DNA of 52,710 nucleotides from Anaerolineales bacterium (GCA_020634935.1 JACKAT010000035.1:1-52710), one strand, 5' to 3'. Counted from the first letter of the stretch, positions 1 through 8,775 are shown. Notes: generated by a model not told the origin, from the letters alone. Numbers and translations are program-made.

Positions 1-1134
1 GAAGGCCATAGCGATACCTCGCTTGATGATATCGATTTGAGTTTTGAGGGCGACTCCGACAATCCGAAAGTCACGGAAGAAGATATCGCCGAAGTGGTGG
101 CGATGTGGACCGGCATTCCGGTTCGCCAATTGGCTACCGAAGAAAAAGAGCGTCTGCTGCAAATGGAAGCGGTTCTGCACCAGCGTATTATTGGCCAGGA
201 AGAAGCGATTGAAGCTATTTCCAAAGCCGTTCGACGCGCGCGAGCCGGCTTAAAAGACCCCAAACGACCAATTGGCACCTTTATTTTCTTAGGGCCAACC
301 GGCGTTGGCAAGACTGAATTAGCCAAAGCCCTAGCCGAATTTATGTTCGGCAGTGAAGATGCGCTGATCAAACTTGATATGAGTGAATTTATGGAGCGGC
401 ACAATGTGGCTCGCTTGGTGGGGTCGCCGCCGGGATATGTGGGGTTTGAAGAAGGCGGGCAGCTTACGGAAGCCGTTCGACGCCGGCCATACAGCGTTAT
501 TTTGTTCGATGAGATCGAAAAAGCGCACCCGGAAGCCTTTAACACCCTGCTGCAAATTATGGAAGATGGCCGTCTGAGCGATGCCAAGGGTAAGAAAGTT
601 GATTTCCGTAATACCATTCTCATTCTGACCTCTAACGTCGGCGCGGATCTAATCAAGCGGGAAACCAGTCTTGGGTTTGCCGTCAATAAAGATGAGGACG
701 CTTCCGAAGAAAGCAACTACAAAAAGATGCGGAGCAAGGTAATGAGCGATATGGAGCGCACCTTCCGGCCCGAGTTTCGTAACCGGTTGGACGGCACTAT
801 TATCTTCCGCGCTTTAACCCGTAAAGAAATTGGGGAAATTGTTCATTTGCTGTTAGCCCATGTCGAAGAGCGGTTGAAAGAACACGAAATCGTGCTGACT
901 ATTACGGAACAAGCCAAAGATTTCCTGGCTGAGCAGGGTTACGATCCGGACTTTGGCGCTCGGCCACTTCGTCGCGTTATTCAGAGTTTAATTGAGGATG
1001 CTTTGTCGGAAGGCATTCTGGCCGGAGATTTTAAGTTCGGCGATACTGTCCAAGCTGATGTAGAAGATGGTAAAATTGTGCTCAAGGCTATCTCTCCTGA
1101 GGATAAAGAAGTTATCGTTCCGGAAGTTGCCTAG
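1..1134 (+). CDS. clpC: ClpC/ClpA-family AAA+ unfoldase, C-terminal part (5' end outside window)
   Basis: This is the second ATPase module of a Clp/Hsp100 unfoldase, which feeds proteins to the ClpP peptidase. The frame is open from base 1, so the gene starts outside the window and the in-frame TTG at 37 is not the start. Visible features are the linker VVAMWTGIPV, Walker A GPTGVGKT, the pore loop GSPPGYVGFEEGG, Walker B VILFDEIEKAHP, sensor LILTSNVG, the FRPEFRNRLD arginine-finger region, and the C-terminal D2-small domain with GYDPDFGARPLRR. ClpC is preferred over ClpB because no long M-domain coiled coil is visible, but the upstream part that would settle this is missing. A bidirectional hairpin terminator follows the stop. 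Confidence 0.93.
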   Translation, partial: EGHSDTSLDDIDLSFEGDSDNPKVTEEDIAEVVAMWTGIPVRQLATEEKERLLQMEAVLHQRIIGQEEAIEAISKAVRRARAGLKDPKRPIGTFIFLGPTGVGKTELAKALAEFMFGSEDALIKLDMSEFMERHNVARLVGSPPGYVGFEEGGQLTEAVRRRPYSVILFDEIEKAHPEAFNTLLQIMEDGRLSDAKGKKVDFRNTILILTSNVGADLIKRETSLGFAVNKDEDASEESNYKKMRSKVMSDMERTFRPEFRNRLDGTIIFRALTRKEIGEIVHLLLAHVEERLKEHEIVLTITEQAKDFLAEQGYDPDFGARPLRRVIQSLIEDALSEGILAGDFKFGDTVQADVEDGKIVLKAISPEDKEVIVPEVA

Positions 1135-1156
1135 ACGGCAAATTGTTGCTAATAAC

Positions 1157-1190
1157 AAAAGCCCTACAAGTTGTAGGGCTTTTTTATTTT
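1157..1190. terminator. Bidirectional Rho-independent terminator
   Basis: The arms AAAAGCCCTACAA and TTGTAGGGCTTTT form a near-continuous perfect stem followed by TTTTTTATTTTT. It lies between the clpC end and the convergent response-regulator operon. A shorter T-run on the minus strand lets it serve both directions. Confidence 0.85.
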
Positions 1191-1219
1191 TGCCGATTTC
1201 TGCTTATATAAGTAGCCAG

Positions 1220-1585
1220 CTATTTTTCAAGCTGATTGTGGATGACTTCTAAAAGATAACTTGAGCTAAACGGTTTGGTGATACAAGCATCCGCCCCCAG
1301 TTCAGCGGCCTTAATGGTTTCTTCTATTTGGCCCAGAGCGGTAATGATAATGATGGGAATATGCTTTAGATCTTGATCGGCTTTGACGATCTCCAAAAAT
1401 TCGTACCCATCCATCAACGGCATAGAGATATCGCAGGTGACGATATCGGGTTTATGTTCCTTGACCAGTTCTAGACCTTGCACGCCATCACCAGCTTCAA
1501 GAGGCATAATGCCGGCTCGCTCCAGCATCCTCACTATCAGCCGGCGAATATGAATAGCATCATCGATAACAAGAACTTTTAACAC
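1220..1585 (-). CDS. Single-domain response regulator (CheY/Spo0F-like receiver)
   Basis: A 121-residue protein made only of a receiver domain, with no DNA-binding output. The acidic pair is D8/D9 in LVIDD, the phospho-acceptor is D52 in CDISMPLMDG, the conserved Thr is in IIITALG, and the Lys is K104 in TKPFSS. The start is GTG, five bases after the stop of the upstream STAS gene, which implies translational coupling. It is the last gene of a three-gene minus-strand operon with two STAS proteins. It probably passes a phosphorylation signal by protein-protein contact, either into the partner switch or from a distant histidine kinase. The cognate kinase is not visible here. Confidence 0.9.
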   Translation of the reverse strand: MLKVLVIDDAIHIRRLIVRMLERAGIMPLEAGDGVQGLELVKEHKPDIVTCDISMPLMDGYEFLEIVKADQDLKHIPIIIITALGQIEETIKAAELGADACITKPFSSSYLLEVIHNQLEK

Positions 1586-1590
1586 GGTGT

Positions 1591-1941
1591 TTAATCAAAC
1601 GGGATTAAATCTTGCCTGGCTTCTTGATAAGTAGGATAGATCGGAAATACCCGATCTAACATGGTGAGCCGAAAAACGATTTGCGCCTGAGATTGCGCGC
1701 CGCTCAAAACCAATGTACAGCCATTCTCTCGGGCCATACGTAACCCGGATACCAGTGCAGCCAACCCCGAACTATCAACAAAGTAGATTTCGCGCAGATC
1801 GAGGATAATTTTCTTCGGTGCGGCAGCATCAATTACCTGTTGGAAGACAGACCGAAGATTTTGACTATTCTTAGCATCCAACTTGCCTTTAGGGCTGACC
1901 AAGATAATATCCGCTTCTAAGAACTCTTGAGAAACGTCCAT
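1591..1941 (-). CDS. STAS-domain anti-sigma-factor antagonist (second copy)
   Basis: A 116-residue STAS domain of the SpoIIAA/RsbV type. The phosphorylation loop reads FVDSSGLAALVSG, where one of the two serines is the expected kinase target. The chosen start is the ATG encoding MDVSQEF at 1941. It has a weak GAG upstream and avoids a 23-base overlap with the preceding gene. A longer start at 1974 (MPKIALTE) is possible but lacks a properly spaced ribosome site. It is a clear paralog of the next gene upstream, sharing SSGLAALVSG and LTM-DRVF, so the pair arose by tandem duplication. It should toggle between free and phosphorylated states under the adjacent phosphatase/kinase protein. Confidence 0.88.
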   Translation of the reverse strand: MDVSQEFLEADIILVSPKGKLDAKNSQNLRSVFQQVIDAAAPKKIILDLREIYFVDSSGLAALVSGLRMARENGCTLVLSGAQSQAQIVFRLTMLDRVFPIYPTYQEARQDLIPFD

Positions 1942-1951
1942 TATTTCGATC

Positions 1952-2290
1952 TCAGTTAAGGCTATCTTGGGCATCTTCTAGGGTATCATGGATTTCGAAT
2001 ACCCGATCAAACATCGTTAACTCAAATAACAGGCGAGCCTGTGATTGCGGTGCGGCGAGCTTCAAGTTTGACGACTCCCCCCCCAATGTTTTCAACCCGG
2101 ACACGAGTGCGGCCAGCCCTGAACTATCGATGAAAGGCACATCGTGGAGATCAACAATTACCTGAGTCACACCCTGTTCGACTAAATTTCTAAAGGTTTG
2201 TTTGGCTTCTTCGGCTGAACGCGCGTTTAAGGCGCCGCTTAGCGCTACGATACTAACATTTTTTGAGATTGATTTGCAGGTAATCTCCAT
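1952..2290 (-). CDS. STAS-domain anti-sigma-factor antagonist (first copy)
   Basis: A 112-residue STAS protein with the phospho-loop FIDSSGLAALVSG (D55, S56, S57). In partner switching the unphosphorylated antagonist binds an RsbW-like kinase and frees its client. The start is firm: AGGGAGGAAATCC sits directly before the ATG. It is the first gene of the operon (STAS, STAS, response regulator), with a good promoter at 2333-2361. The gene for the combined phosphatase/kinase protein ends 108 bases upstream on the same strand. No sigma factor gene is nearby, so the final target is unknown. Confidence 0.92.
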   Translation of the reverse strand: MEITCKSISKNVSIVALSGALNARSAEEAKQTFRNLVEQGVTQVIVDLHDVPFIDSSGLAALVSGLKTLGGESSNLKLAAPQSQARLLFELTMFDRVFEIHDTLEDAQDSLN

Positions 2291-2332
2291 GGATTTCCTC
2301 CCTAGTCGTCAAATTTCAAAAAAACATAATTC

Positions 2333-2361
2333 ATTGTAGTCTCTCTGGAGTTTTGATGCAA
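2333..2361 (-). promoter_or_regulatory. Sigma-70-type promoter for the STAS operon
   Basis: On the minus strand TTGCAT (plus 2356-2361) and TACAAT (plus 2333-2338) are separated by 17 bases. Transcription would begin about 35 bases upstream of the first STAS start codon. Confidence 0.55.
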
Positions 2362-2398
2362 TTTATGCTTGAGGGTAAAGGTTAACGTCATTATTGGA

Positions 2399-4441
2399 TT
2401 ACTCAGGCAGATATTTGACCAGGCGCCAATGATTACCTCGATCCGGATGCGTATTATACGAAACTACATCCATAATTTGCCGGATGATATGTAAGCCGTA
2501 ACCGCCCTCGACCAGTTCGTGTGGGTTAGCCTTGGGAGTGGGTACGGTGCTGGGATCAAATCCCTCACCCTGATCATAAAAATCTAACTCGATGCCGTTG
2601 TCGAGCAGCCGCAGTTGGCCACTGATTTCACCTTTTTTACCATTATAAGCGTGCTTGATGATATTGGTACATATTTCGGAAATGGCCAATTCAACCAGAT
2701 AAATAAAATCATCCCCCCGAGACCCACCAGGTAAGCCCGGAAGCTCTCGACAAGCGGAAGAAATCTGGCGAGAAATTTCATTAAGGTAATCGATATCAGC
2801 CGGATATAGAAAATCAAGTGTATTAATCAGCAGCGAGCCAGAACGCAGTGAACCACGGTCAGCATAGGGTAACATTTTTACAATGAGTAGGGTGGCATCA
2901 TCTTTGGGATCATGGCGGTAAAAATCCTGGAGTTCCGCCTGAATATGCTGTTGTAAGGTTTCGGGCGGTTCAGCGGCTTGGGCTGTCACAATCTCAATCA
3001 ACCGTTCAAAGCCAAAAATACCGTTATTAGGCGATTGGGCTTTAATAATGCCATTGGTATAAAAAACTAGCGTATCACCTGAATTTAAGGTGATGGTAAT
3101 CGGTTGACTCTCCTGATAACCAAATGCCCCAATGGGGAGTGAGGTAGCTTTCAACTGCTCAACGGTTTTGGTTTCCGCCCGGTAAACCAAGGTCGGCGTA
3201 TGTCCAGCGCTAGCATAAGTGAGTTTGCCTTCCAGAGTATCGACATTAGCGACAAAAGCGGTGACAAAAGAGTCGGTCCGGCTCAGGTCTTGATGCAGCA
3301 CATGATGAGCCTGTTCAATAATTTTATGAGGCGGTTCACCCCGCATAGCTTCGACCCGCAGCATGGTTCGGGTAATCGAGGTTAACATGGCGGCCGGAAT
3401 GCCCTTGCCCGACACATCCCCGATAACCAAGGTCAAATAGCGATCATCAGTCGTGATAAAATCATAAAAATCACCGCCCACTTCCGAAGCAGGCATCGAT
3501 GAAACGGCCACCGATACGCCACCAACTTCCGGTAGTTTGGTTGGCAAGAAACTCTCCTGAATTTCCGCTGCAATTTCTCGCTCTCGACTTAGGCGTTCTT
3601 GAGCGATAACTTTGTTATGAATTAAAAAGTTTTTAATAATAATCGCCACCTGCTGCGCCAGTGCTGCCAGCAGTTTAGTGTCACCGGCTGTAAAATGGTA
3701 ATTTATCTTATTGATTAGGCCAATAGCGGCTTGAGCCTGTTCATCAACCACCTCTAGCGAAGTTGCCAGCAGACTGTTAACCGAATCCGGCGCCCCGGCC
3801 CAAATAGCCGCACAGGCCGAAGATTTATTGCCGACCACGACCCCACTACCCTTTAGTAGATTATCCAGCAATGTTTCGTCGTAAGCCAGATTCTGATCTT
3901 GACTGGTAACGCAGGTGAACCCTTGCTCCGATCGCAGCAAGATAAAGCCATCTTCGCTTTCAATTACGCGCTGGGTCTCCTGAATAATGGAGCGGAGGGT
4001 AGCCATTAGATCTGAGGTCACGGTCAAATTTTGGGTAACCCGAAAAATCAGTTCCAATTGATTCCAGGCCGCAATGAGTTCATCGGTCATGGCTTGGAGC
4101 GCCTGCTCGTTGGCCAAATTTTGGGCCATCACCTCTTTAGTGCAAGCGAGTAAAGACGCATCCCGCTCATTAGCATCAATGATGACTAAATGGCCATAGT
4201 TTTGGCCATTTTCAGCCAATGAGACAGTTAAAATATCATATTGGGGTAGTTTGAGAAAAATGGGCTCACGTTGATTGGCAGGAAGTTGTTTTAGTAATGT
4301 TTGCCAGTTGATTGGGATGTCACCGGTTGCCCCTGATAGGACCTCTCCTTGAGTTGAAAGGAGTAGCAGTTGACCATGAGCGAAATCTTGCCAATACCTA
4401 GCGAAATTACTTAATAGAACAAACTGATCCGAAGTAATCAA
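2399..4441 (-). CDS. GAF-PP2C (RsbU-like) phosphatase fused to an RsbW-like serine kinase domain
   Basis: A 680-residue regulator with three recognisable parts. A GAF-like sensory segment spans about 135-275 and follows a less clear N-terminal region. A PP2C/SpoIIE phosphatase spans about 290-505, with metal-binding motifs GGDFYDF (322-328) and GDVSGKG (341-347). A C-terminal GHKL ATPase domain spans about 535-680, with the N-box EICTNIIKHAYN, DQGEGFD, and GGYGLHII. In most systems RsbU (phosphatase) and RsbW (anti-sigma kinase) are separate proteins; here opposing activities on the STAS partners share one chain. The start is TTG (encoding MITSDQF) with only a weak ribosome site. It is cytosolic, with no TM segment seen. 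The kinase domain could also bind an anti-sigma client, but none is encoded nearby. Confidence 0.92.
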   Translation of the reverse strand: MITSDQFVLLSNFARYWQDFAHGQLLLLSTQGEVLSGATGDIPINWQTLLKQLPANQREPIFLKLPQYDILTVSLAENGQNYGHLVIIDANERDASLLACTKEVMAQNLANEQALQAMTDELIAAWNQLELIFRVTQNLTVTSDLMATLRSIIQETQRVIESEDGFILLRSEQGFTCVTSQDQNLAYDETLLDNLLKGSGVVVGNKSSACAAIWAGAPDSVNSLLATSLEVVDEQAQAAIGLINKINYHFTAGDTKLLAALAQQVAIIIKNFLIHNKVIAQERLSREREIAAEIQESFLPTKLPEVGGVSVAVSSMPASEVGGDFYDFITTDDRYLTLVIGDVSGKGIPAAMLTSITRTMLRVEAMRGEPPHKIIEQAHHVLHQDLSRTDSFVTAFVANVDTLEGKLTYASAGHTPTLVYRAETKTVEQLKATSLPIGAFGYQESQPITITLNSGDTLVFYTNGIIKAQSPNNGIFGFERLIEIVTAQAAEPPETLQQHIQAELQDFYRHDPKDDATLLIVKMLPYADRGSLRSGSLLINTLDFLYPADIDYLNEISRQISSACRELPGLPGGSRGDDFIYLVELAISEICTNIIKHAYNGKKGEISGQLRLLDNGIELDFYDQGEGFDPSTVPTPKANPHELVEGGYGLHIIRQIMDVVSYNTHPDRGNHWRLVKYLPE

Positions 4442-4465
4442 ATCTGTTTTTAACCTTAACTGTTT

Positions 4466-4492
4466 TTATTATATTCGCCATTATTATACCAC
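4466..4492 (-). promoter_or_regulatory. Extended -10 promoter for the phosphatase/kinase gene
   Basis: The minus strand reads TGGTATAAT (plus 4483-4491), a perfect -10 box with the TG extension. A second TATAAT lies at plus 4468-4473. No convincing -35 box was found, as is usual for extended -10 promoters. Confidence 0.45.
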
Positions 4493-4536
4493 ATTTTTCA
4501 AAGACCGGAAGGGGTTTTATGTTAAAGCTTTGGCAT

Positions 4537-4565
4537 TTGCTCGCAACGTAGCCAGCGTGTATAGT
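4537..4565 (+). promoter_or_regulatory. Probable promoter of the first lgt gene
   Basis: TTGCTC and TATAGT are separated by 17 bases, with the -10 box about 34 bases before the chosen GTG start at 4599. Its position inside the longer open frame argues against an upstream start at 4530. Confidence 0.35.
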
Positions 4566-4598
4566 CAGTCATTGATAATTCTTAGGAGATGTATAGTC

Positions 4599-5495
4599 GT
4601 GCCATCACCACCTGATCCCATTTTTTTACAGCTTGGCCCGTTAACCGTCCGCTGGTACGGACTTATGATCGTTACCGGAGCTATGCTGGCGGCTTATGTC
4701 GCTACGCTTGAGGCTCGACGGCGCGATGAAGACTCGAATCATGTTTGGGATATGCTGGTCTGGTGCCTGATTTTGGGCATCATCGGCGCTCGCCTGTATC
4801 ACGTGCTGTCCTCACCGGTCGGCGGCAATCGCGGCTTTCATTATTATTTTGTTGAAAACCCGTTTACCACACTCACTATTTTTGAGGTTGCGATTCCGTT
4901 TCCAACCGCTTTTCTAATCTGGGAGGGAGGTATCGGGATTTTTGGGGCGCTCGTCGGCGGGCTGCTGGCGGTGATCATCTACACCAGGCGGCACCGGCTC
5001 AACCTGTGGCGCTGGCTCGATATTTTGGCCCCCGGCATGCTGCTGGCTCAGGCGATTGGCCGCTGGGGGAACTATTTCAATCAGGAGTTGTACGGCCCAC
5101 CCACCACGCTGCCGTGGGGTATCACCATCACCAACGTCAACCAGCGGATTCCGCCGTTTGATGATTTAACGGTTTATCCGCTCACCACTACCTTTCACCC
5201 GTTGTTCCTATATGAGTCACTGTGGAACCTGACCGGCTTTATGTTGCTAATGTGGTTTGGTCGAAAATATGCTGACAAATGGCTGGACGGCGATATCTTC
5301 TCGCTCTATCTGATTTGGTACCCGCTGGGCCGGACCCTCATCGAGTCGTTACGCCCGGACGCTTGGACGCTGTCTGGCATTCCCACGGCGCAAATCATCA
5401 GCCTGGCCTTGATGCTAATTGGGATCGGCTTAATCTTCTACCGCCGCCGATACCCCCCCCAACCACCTCCCTCGCTAATTAATCAGCCCGACTAA
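4599..5495 (+). CDS. lgt: Prolipoprotein diacylglyceryl transferase (copy 1)
   Basis: A polytopic membrane enzyme that transfers diacylglycerol from phosphatidylglycerol to the lipobox cysteine of prolipoproteins. The N-terminal LTVRWYGLMIV and the signature AIGRWGNYFNQELYGPPT are diagnostic, and LFLYESLWNL and a late arginine segment are also family-like. The start is the GTG at 4599, with TAGGAG ten bases upstream. The frame is open back to 4530, but that stretch contains a likely promoter and lacks family similarity. The product has 298 residues, normal for Lgt. It lies 43 bases upstream of a phosphodiesterase-like gene on the same strand. A second Lgt is encoded at 8776. Confidence 0.95.
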   Translation: MPSPPDPIFLQLGPLTVRWYGLMIVTGAMLAAYVATLEARRRDEDSNHVWDMLVWCLILGIIGARLYHVLSSPVGGNRGFHYYFVENPFTTLTIFEVAIPFPTAFLIWEGGIGIFGALVGGLLAVIIYTRRHRLNLWRWLDILAPGMLLAQAIGRWGNYFNQELYGPPTTLPWGITITNVNQRIPPFDDLTVYPLTTTFHPLFLYESLWNLTGFMLLMWFGRKYADKWLDGDIFSLYLIWYPLGRTLIESLRPDAWTLSGIPTAQIISLALMLIGIGLIFYRRRYPPQPPPSLINQPD

Positions 5496-5538
5496 TCACA
5501 CCCAACCGTTCAATATCAATATTGGAGTTAACCCCCTC

Positions 5539-6963
5539 ATGTTTAATTTTCTGCGAAGAAAAAAAGCGCGTAAAGTGCTGGTCATCGGCCTGGACTGTGG
5601 CGAACCATCACTGCTGTTCGATCAATGGCCTGATGAGTTACCCACATTTCGGGCATTGATGGACGGCGGTGCTTGCGGGCTACTGGCCAGCGCTATTCCC
5701 TGTATTACCGTCCCGGCTTGGAGTTCGATGCTATCGGGCAAAGATCCTGGCGTGTTGGGCATCTACGGTTTCCGAAATCGGGCTGATTACAGCTACACGA
5801 ATATGACCATCGCAACCGGGGCGGCCGTGAAGGAGAAGCGAGTCTGGGATTACCTGGGTGAGGCCGGCAAGACGTCCATTGTAGTCGGGGTGCCTCAAAC
5901 TTACCCGGTCAAACCGATCAACGGTCATCTTATTAGTAGTTTCCTCACCCCTTCCCTCCAAAAACAATACACTCATCCCAACGAGTTGCGCTACGAGATC
6001 GATCGTGTTTTGGACGGTGAACCTTACGATGTAGACGTGCGCAACTTCCGCACCGATGACAAAGAGACGCTACTGCGGCAAATCTACAAGATGACGGCCA
6101 AACGCTTCAAAGTGCTGAACTATCTCATCCACGAGAAACCGTGGGATTTCTTTATGTTTGTTGAAATGGGCGTCGACCGGATTCACCACGGTTTCTGGCG
6201 CTTTCACGACCCAGCTCATCGATTGCATCAGCCAGGCAACCCTTTTGAACACGCCATTCGCGATTATTACCGCTACCTTGATCGGCAGATAGCGACGCTG
6301 CTGGAGGCAGTTGACGATAACACCATCATCCTGGTGGTCTCAGACCACGGGGCGAAACGAATGGACGGCGGCTTTTGTCTTAACCAATGGTTGCACCGCG
6401 AAGGCTATCTGGCCTTTGACGATGATCTTCCGAACGGCCAAATTGTGCCGTTTGAACAGTTAAGTGTCAACTGGGACAAAACAATTGCTTGGGGAGCGGG
6501 GGGGTACTATGGCCGGCTGTGGCTCAATGTGCAAGGCCGAGAGCCGTGTGGCATCGTCTCGCCAACCGCGTTCGAATCAACCCGCCGCGAAATTATCGAG
6601 CGGCTAACCAGGCTGGTGGACCATCAAGGCCAGCCCTTACCAACTGTTTGCTACACACCCGAAGCAATCTATCGAGAAGTCCGCAATATTCCCTCGGATT
6701 TACTCATCTACTTCGGCGATCTGCACTGGCGGTCGGTTGGCAGCATGGGTCATCGGGATATTTACACTTTTGAAAACGACACCGGTCCCGACGACGCCAA
6801 CCACGCCCAAAACGGCCTCTTCATCTACTACGATCCCAAACAGAATCTCAACGGCCGCCAACTGACCGGCTTGCAGTTGATGGACATCGCGCCGACAATT
6901 TTACACCTACTCAACCAGCCTATCCCAAATGACATCCAAGGTAAAATCATCTCTCCGAATTGA
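5539..6963 (+). CDS. Alkaline-phosphatase-superfamily phosphodiesterase/phosphohydrolase
   Basis: A 474-residue member of the type I phosphodiesterase/nucleotide pyrophosphatase branch of the AlkP superfamily. Metal and nucleophile positions are D19 in VIGLDCGEPS, T57 in PCITVPAWSSMLSG, and SDHG near residue 268. No signal peptide or TM segment is evident, so it is probably cytosolic, although the N-terminus is basic (FLRRKKARK). The ATG is preceded by TTGGAG. Substrate is not determinable from sequence; relatives act on nucleotide or lipid-head-group phosphodiesters. Its position between two lgt genes suggests, but does not prove, a role in lipid or cell-envelope metabolism. Confidence 0.85.
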   Translation: MFNFLRRKKARKVLVIGLDCGEPSLLFDQWPDELPTFRALMDGGACGLLASAIPCITVPAWSSMLSGKDPGVLGIYGFRNRADYSYTNMTIATGAAVKEKRVWDYLGEAGKTSIVVGVPQTYPVKPINGHLISSFLTPSLQKQYTHPNELRYEIDRVLDGEPYDVDVRNFRTDDKETLLRQIYKMTAKRFKVLNYLIHEKPWDFFMFVEMGVDRIHHGFWRFHDPAHRLHQPGNPFEHAIRDYYRYLDRQIATLLEAVDDNTIILVVSDHGAKRMDGGFCLNQWLHREGYLAFDDDLPNGQIVPFEQLSVNWDKTIAWGAGGYYGRLWLNVQGREPCGIVSPTAFESTRREIIERLTRLVDHQGQPLPTVCYTPEAIYREVRNIPSDLLIYFGDLHWRSVGSMGHRDIYTFENDTGPDDANHAQNGLFIYYDPKQNLNGRQLTGLQLMDIAPTILHLLNQPIPNDIQGKIISPN

Positions 6964-6973
6964 GCAATCGGGG

Positions 6974-7069
6974 ATCGCCGGAAATTGCTTTTATCGTGAC
7001 GTATACGTAAAATTACAGACTACGTTTTCATTCGAAGATTTTGAGAAGTTATTAGAAGAAGTATCTTAA
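6974..7069 (+). pseudogene. Short coding-like remnant between the two AlkP-superfamily genes
   Basis: In one frame the intergenic sequence reads as plausible protein ending DFEKLLEEVS and a TAA, but there is no start codon or ribosome site. It may be the tail of a lost small gene. This rests on composition only. The rest of the 198-base gap has one small hairpin (CCTAAG/CTTAGG at 7083-7099). Confidence 0.2.
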
Positions 7070-7161
7070 TTATTCGGGGTGGCCTAAGACAACCTTAGGT
7101 TTGTCCTACAAAAGCCCCTAATTTTTGAGAAGTCACTTGCCAGGAGAGGTTATTTCACGGC

Positions 7162-8730
7162 ATGCCCAAGCTAACACCCCCTCATATTGTTCTGATCGTA
7201 CTCGACACGCACCGGCGGGATCGGCTATCATTATATGGCTACCCGAAAGCAACAACGCCTAATATTGATCACTTTGCCCAAAGCGCCACTGTTTTTGACC
7301 ATGCCATCTCTCCGGCCCAGTGGACAATTCCGGCTCACGCCTCGATGTTTACCGGCGAGTATCCCACCACCCACCAAACGCTGCAAGCGCACGCGTCGCT
7401 AGATGGCCGGTTCGATACCCTGGCCAAACTCCTCAGCGTCAACGGTTACCAGACCACCGGTTTCTGTAACAACCCGTTGGTAGGTATTCTCAACAATGGT
7501 CTTAAAGCCGGCTTCAATACTTTTTATAACTACTGCGGGGCGGTGCCGTCGGTGCCGCGCAGTTCCAACCGGCTGCCTGAACCGCTTAACCGGGCCTGGG
7601 AATGGTACACCCAGCAACTGCGCAAACTGTCTTATCCGGTGCAAAACGCCTTTGCACATTCCGATTTCTTGTTTCAAGCGTCACTGCATCCCAAATTCGT
7701 GCCGGTCTGGTCGAAATTGGCTAACTTTAAAGGCCACACGGCCAACAGTATCCGTGACGTAACCCACCTTGTCGAACAATTAGACCAGGCCACCAAACCA
7801 CAATTTGTCTTTTTCAATCTGATGGAAACCCATTTACCCTATTCCCCGCCCGATACGTTTATCGACAAATTTGCGCCCTATTTCAAAGAAAATCGCGAGT
7901 ACCGCGACTTTTTGCGCCGCTACAATGTCGAAACATTCCGCTGGTTGGTGCCTATTGAAGAACCGTTAAATGAAATTGAGAATGCCGTCCTCAATGACCT
8001 CTATGACGCCGAAGTCAACTATCAAGATCATTTATTAGGCCGGCTGCTGGAAAATTTAAGCCAGGCGGAAAACATCCTGACGATTATTGTAGCTGATCAC
8101 GGCGAGGGCATCGGCGAGCATAATTTTGTCGGCCACTCGTTTGTGGCTTACCAGGAATTGGTTCATGTGCCGTTGATTATTCGCTTCCCGAACGGTATGG
8201 CCGCCGGCCAGCGCATCGATGACACCGTATCCACCCGGCGCATCTTCCACACTGCCCTCGAGGCGGCTCACGTCGATGTTTTTGAAACCGAATATCGCCC
8301 TGGAACCGATGTAAAGCAGCTTAGTTTATCACAAACGGTTCGCGGCCATGATCCGGAAGGCGGTCTCGTTTTTGTTGAGGCTTACCCGCCCAACACATTT
8401 TTATCGATGATGGAGAAACGATCGCCACAGCTCATCGAACCGTTCTATTGTAAACGGAAGCGTTGGGGAATTTATCAAGACGGTTATAAGCTGGTTAGAG
8501 TAGAAGGCCGGCCGGAAGAGTTATTTAATGTCAAAACTGATCCGGACGAAACCCAAAACATCGTCGATCAGTATCAAGGCGCTGCCACCAAGCTAGCCAA
8601 CCAGCTCAAGCAGTTCATTCAACAAGCTATCGCCCGCCAGCCGAACAGTTGGCAGGCTAATCATACCGTCAATTTAGAGGAAGATGAGCAAATCACCAAG
8701 CAGCTTCAGGCATTGGGGTATATTGAATAA
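7162..8730 (+). CDS. Sulfatase-like hydrolase/transferase of the AlkP superfamily
   Basis: A 522-residue protein of the sulfatase fold. The first metal-site residue is D15 in LIVLDTHRRDRLS, and the second cluster is ADHGEGIGEHNFVGHS near residue 312. At the nucleophile position it has T55 in WTIPAHASMFTG instead of the C/S-x-P-x-R needed for formylglycine. It is therefore unlikely to be a classical sulfatase; phosphoglycerol or phosphoethanolamine transferases of this fold use Thr. No N-terminal TM helices are seen, which separates it from LtaS or EptA, so a soluble phosphoesterase is likely. CAGGAGAGG upstream supports the ATG. It precedes the second lgt by 45 bases. Confidence 0.85.
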   Translation: MPKLTPPHIVLIVLDTHRRDRLSLYGYPKATTPNIDHFAQSATVFDHAISPAQWTIPAHASMFTGEYPTTHQTLQAHASLDGRFDTLAKLLSVNGYQTTGFCNNPLVGILNNGLKAGFNTFYNYCGAVPSVPRSSNRLPEPLNRAWEWYTQQLRKLSYPVQNAFAHSDFLFQASLHPKFVPVWSKLANFKGHTANSIRDVTHLVEQLDQATKPQFVFFNLMETHLPYSPPDTFIDKFAPYFKENREYRDFLRRYNVETFRWLVPIEEPLNEIENAVLNDLYDAEVNYQDHLLGRLLENLSQAENILTIIVADHGEGIGEHNFVGHSFVAYQELVHVPLIIRFPNGMAAGQRIDDTVSTRRIFHTALEAAHVDVFETEYRPGTDVKQLSLSQTVRGHDPEGGLVFVEAYPPNTFLSMMEKRSPQLIEPFYCKRKRWGIYQDGYKLVRVEGRPEELFNVKTDPDETQNIVDQYQGAATKLANQLKQFIQQAIARQPNSWQANHTVNLEEDEQITKQLQALGYIE

Positions 8731-8775
8731 TTAGCCTAATTTTAGGTAATTTTGAATAGAGAAGGGTAGTACGTT

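Noticed and set aside
37..39. TTG at 37 as the start of the Clp ATPase gene
   Set aside because: The frame is open to base 1 and the protein begins in the middle of a conserved domain, so the gene is cut by the window edge.
4530..4598. Longer N-terminus for the first Lgt
   Set aside because: The extra 23 residues are not Lgt-like, lack a ribosome site, and overlap a promoter-like sequence; the GTG at 4599 has TAGGAG at good distance.
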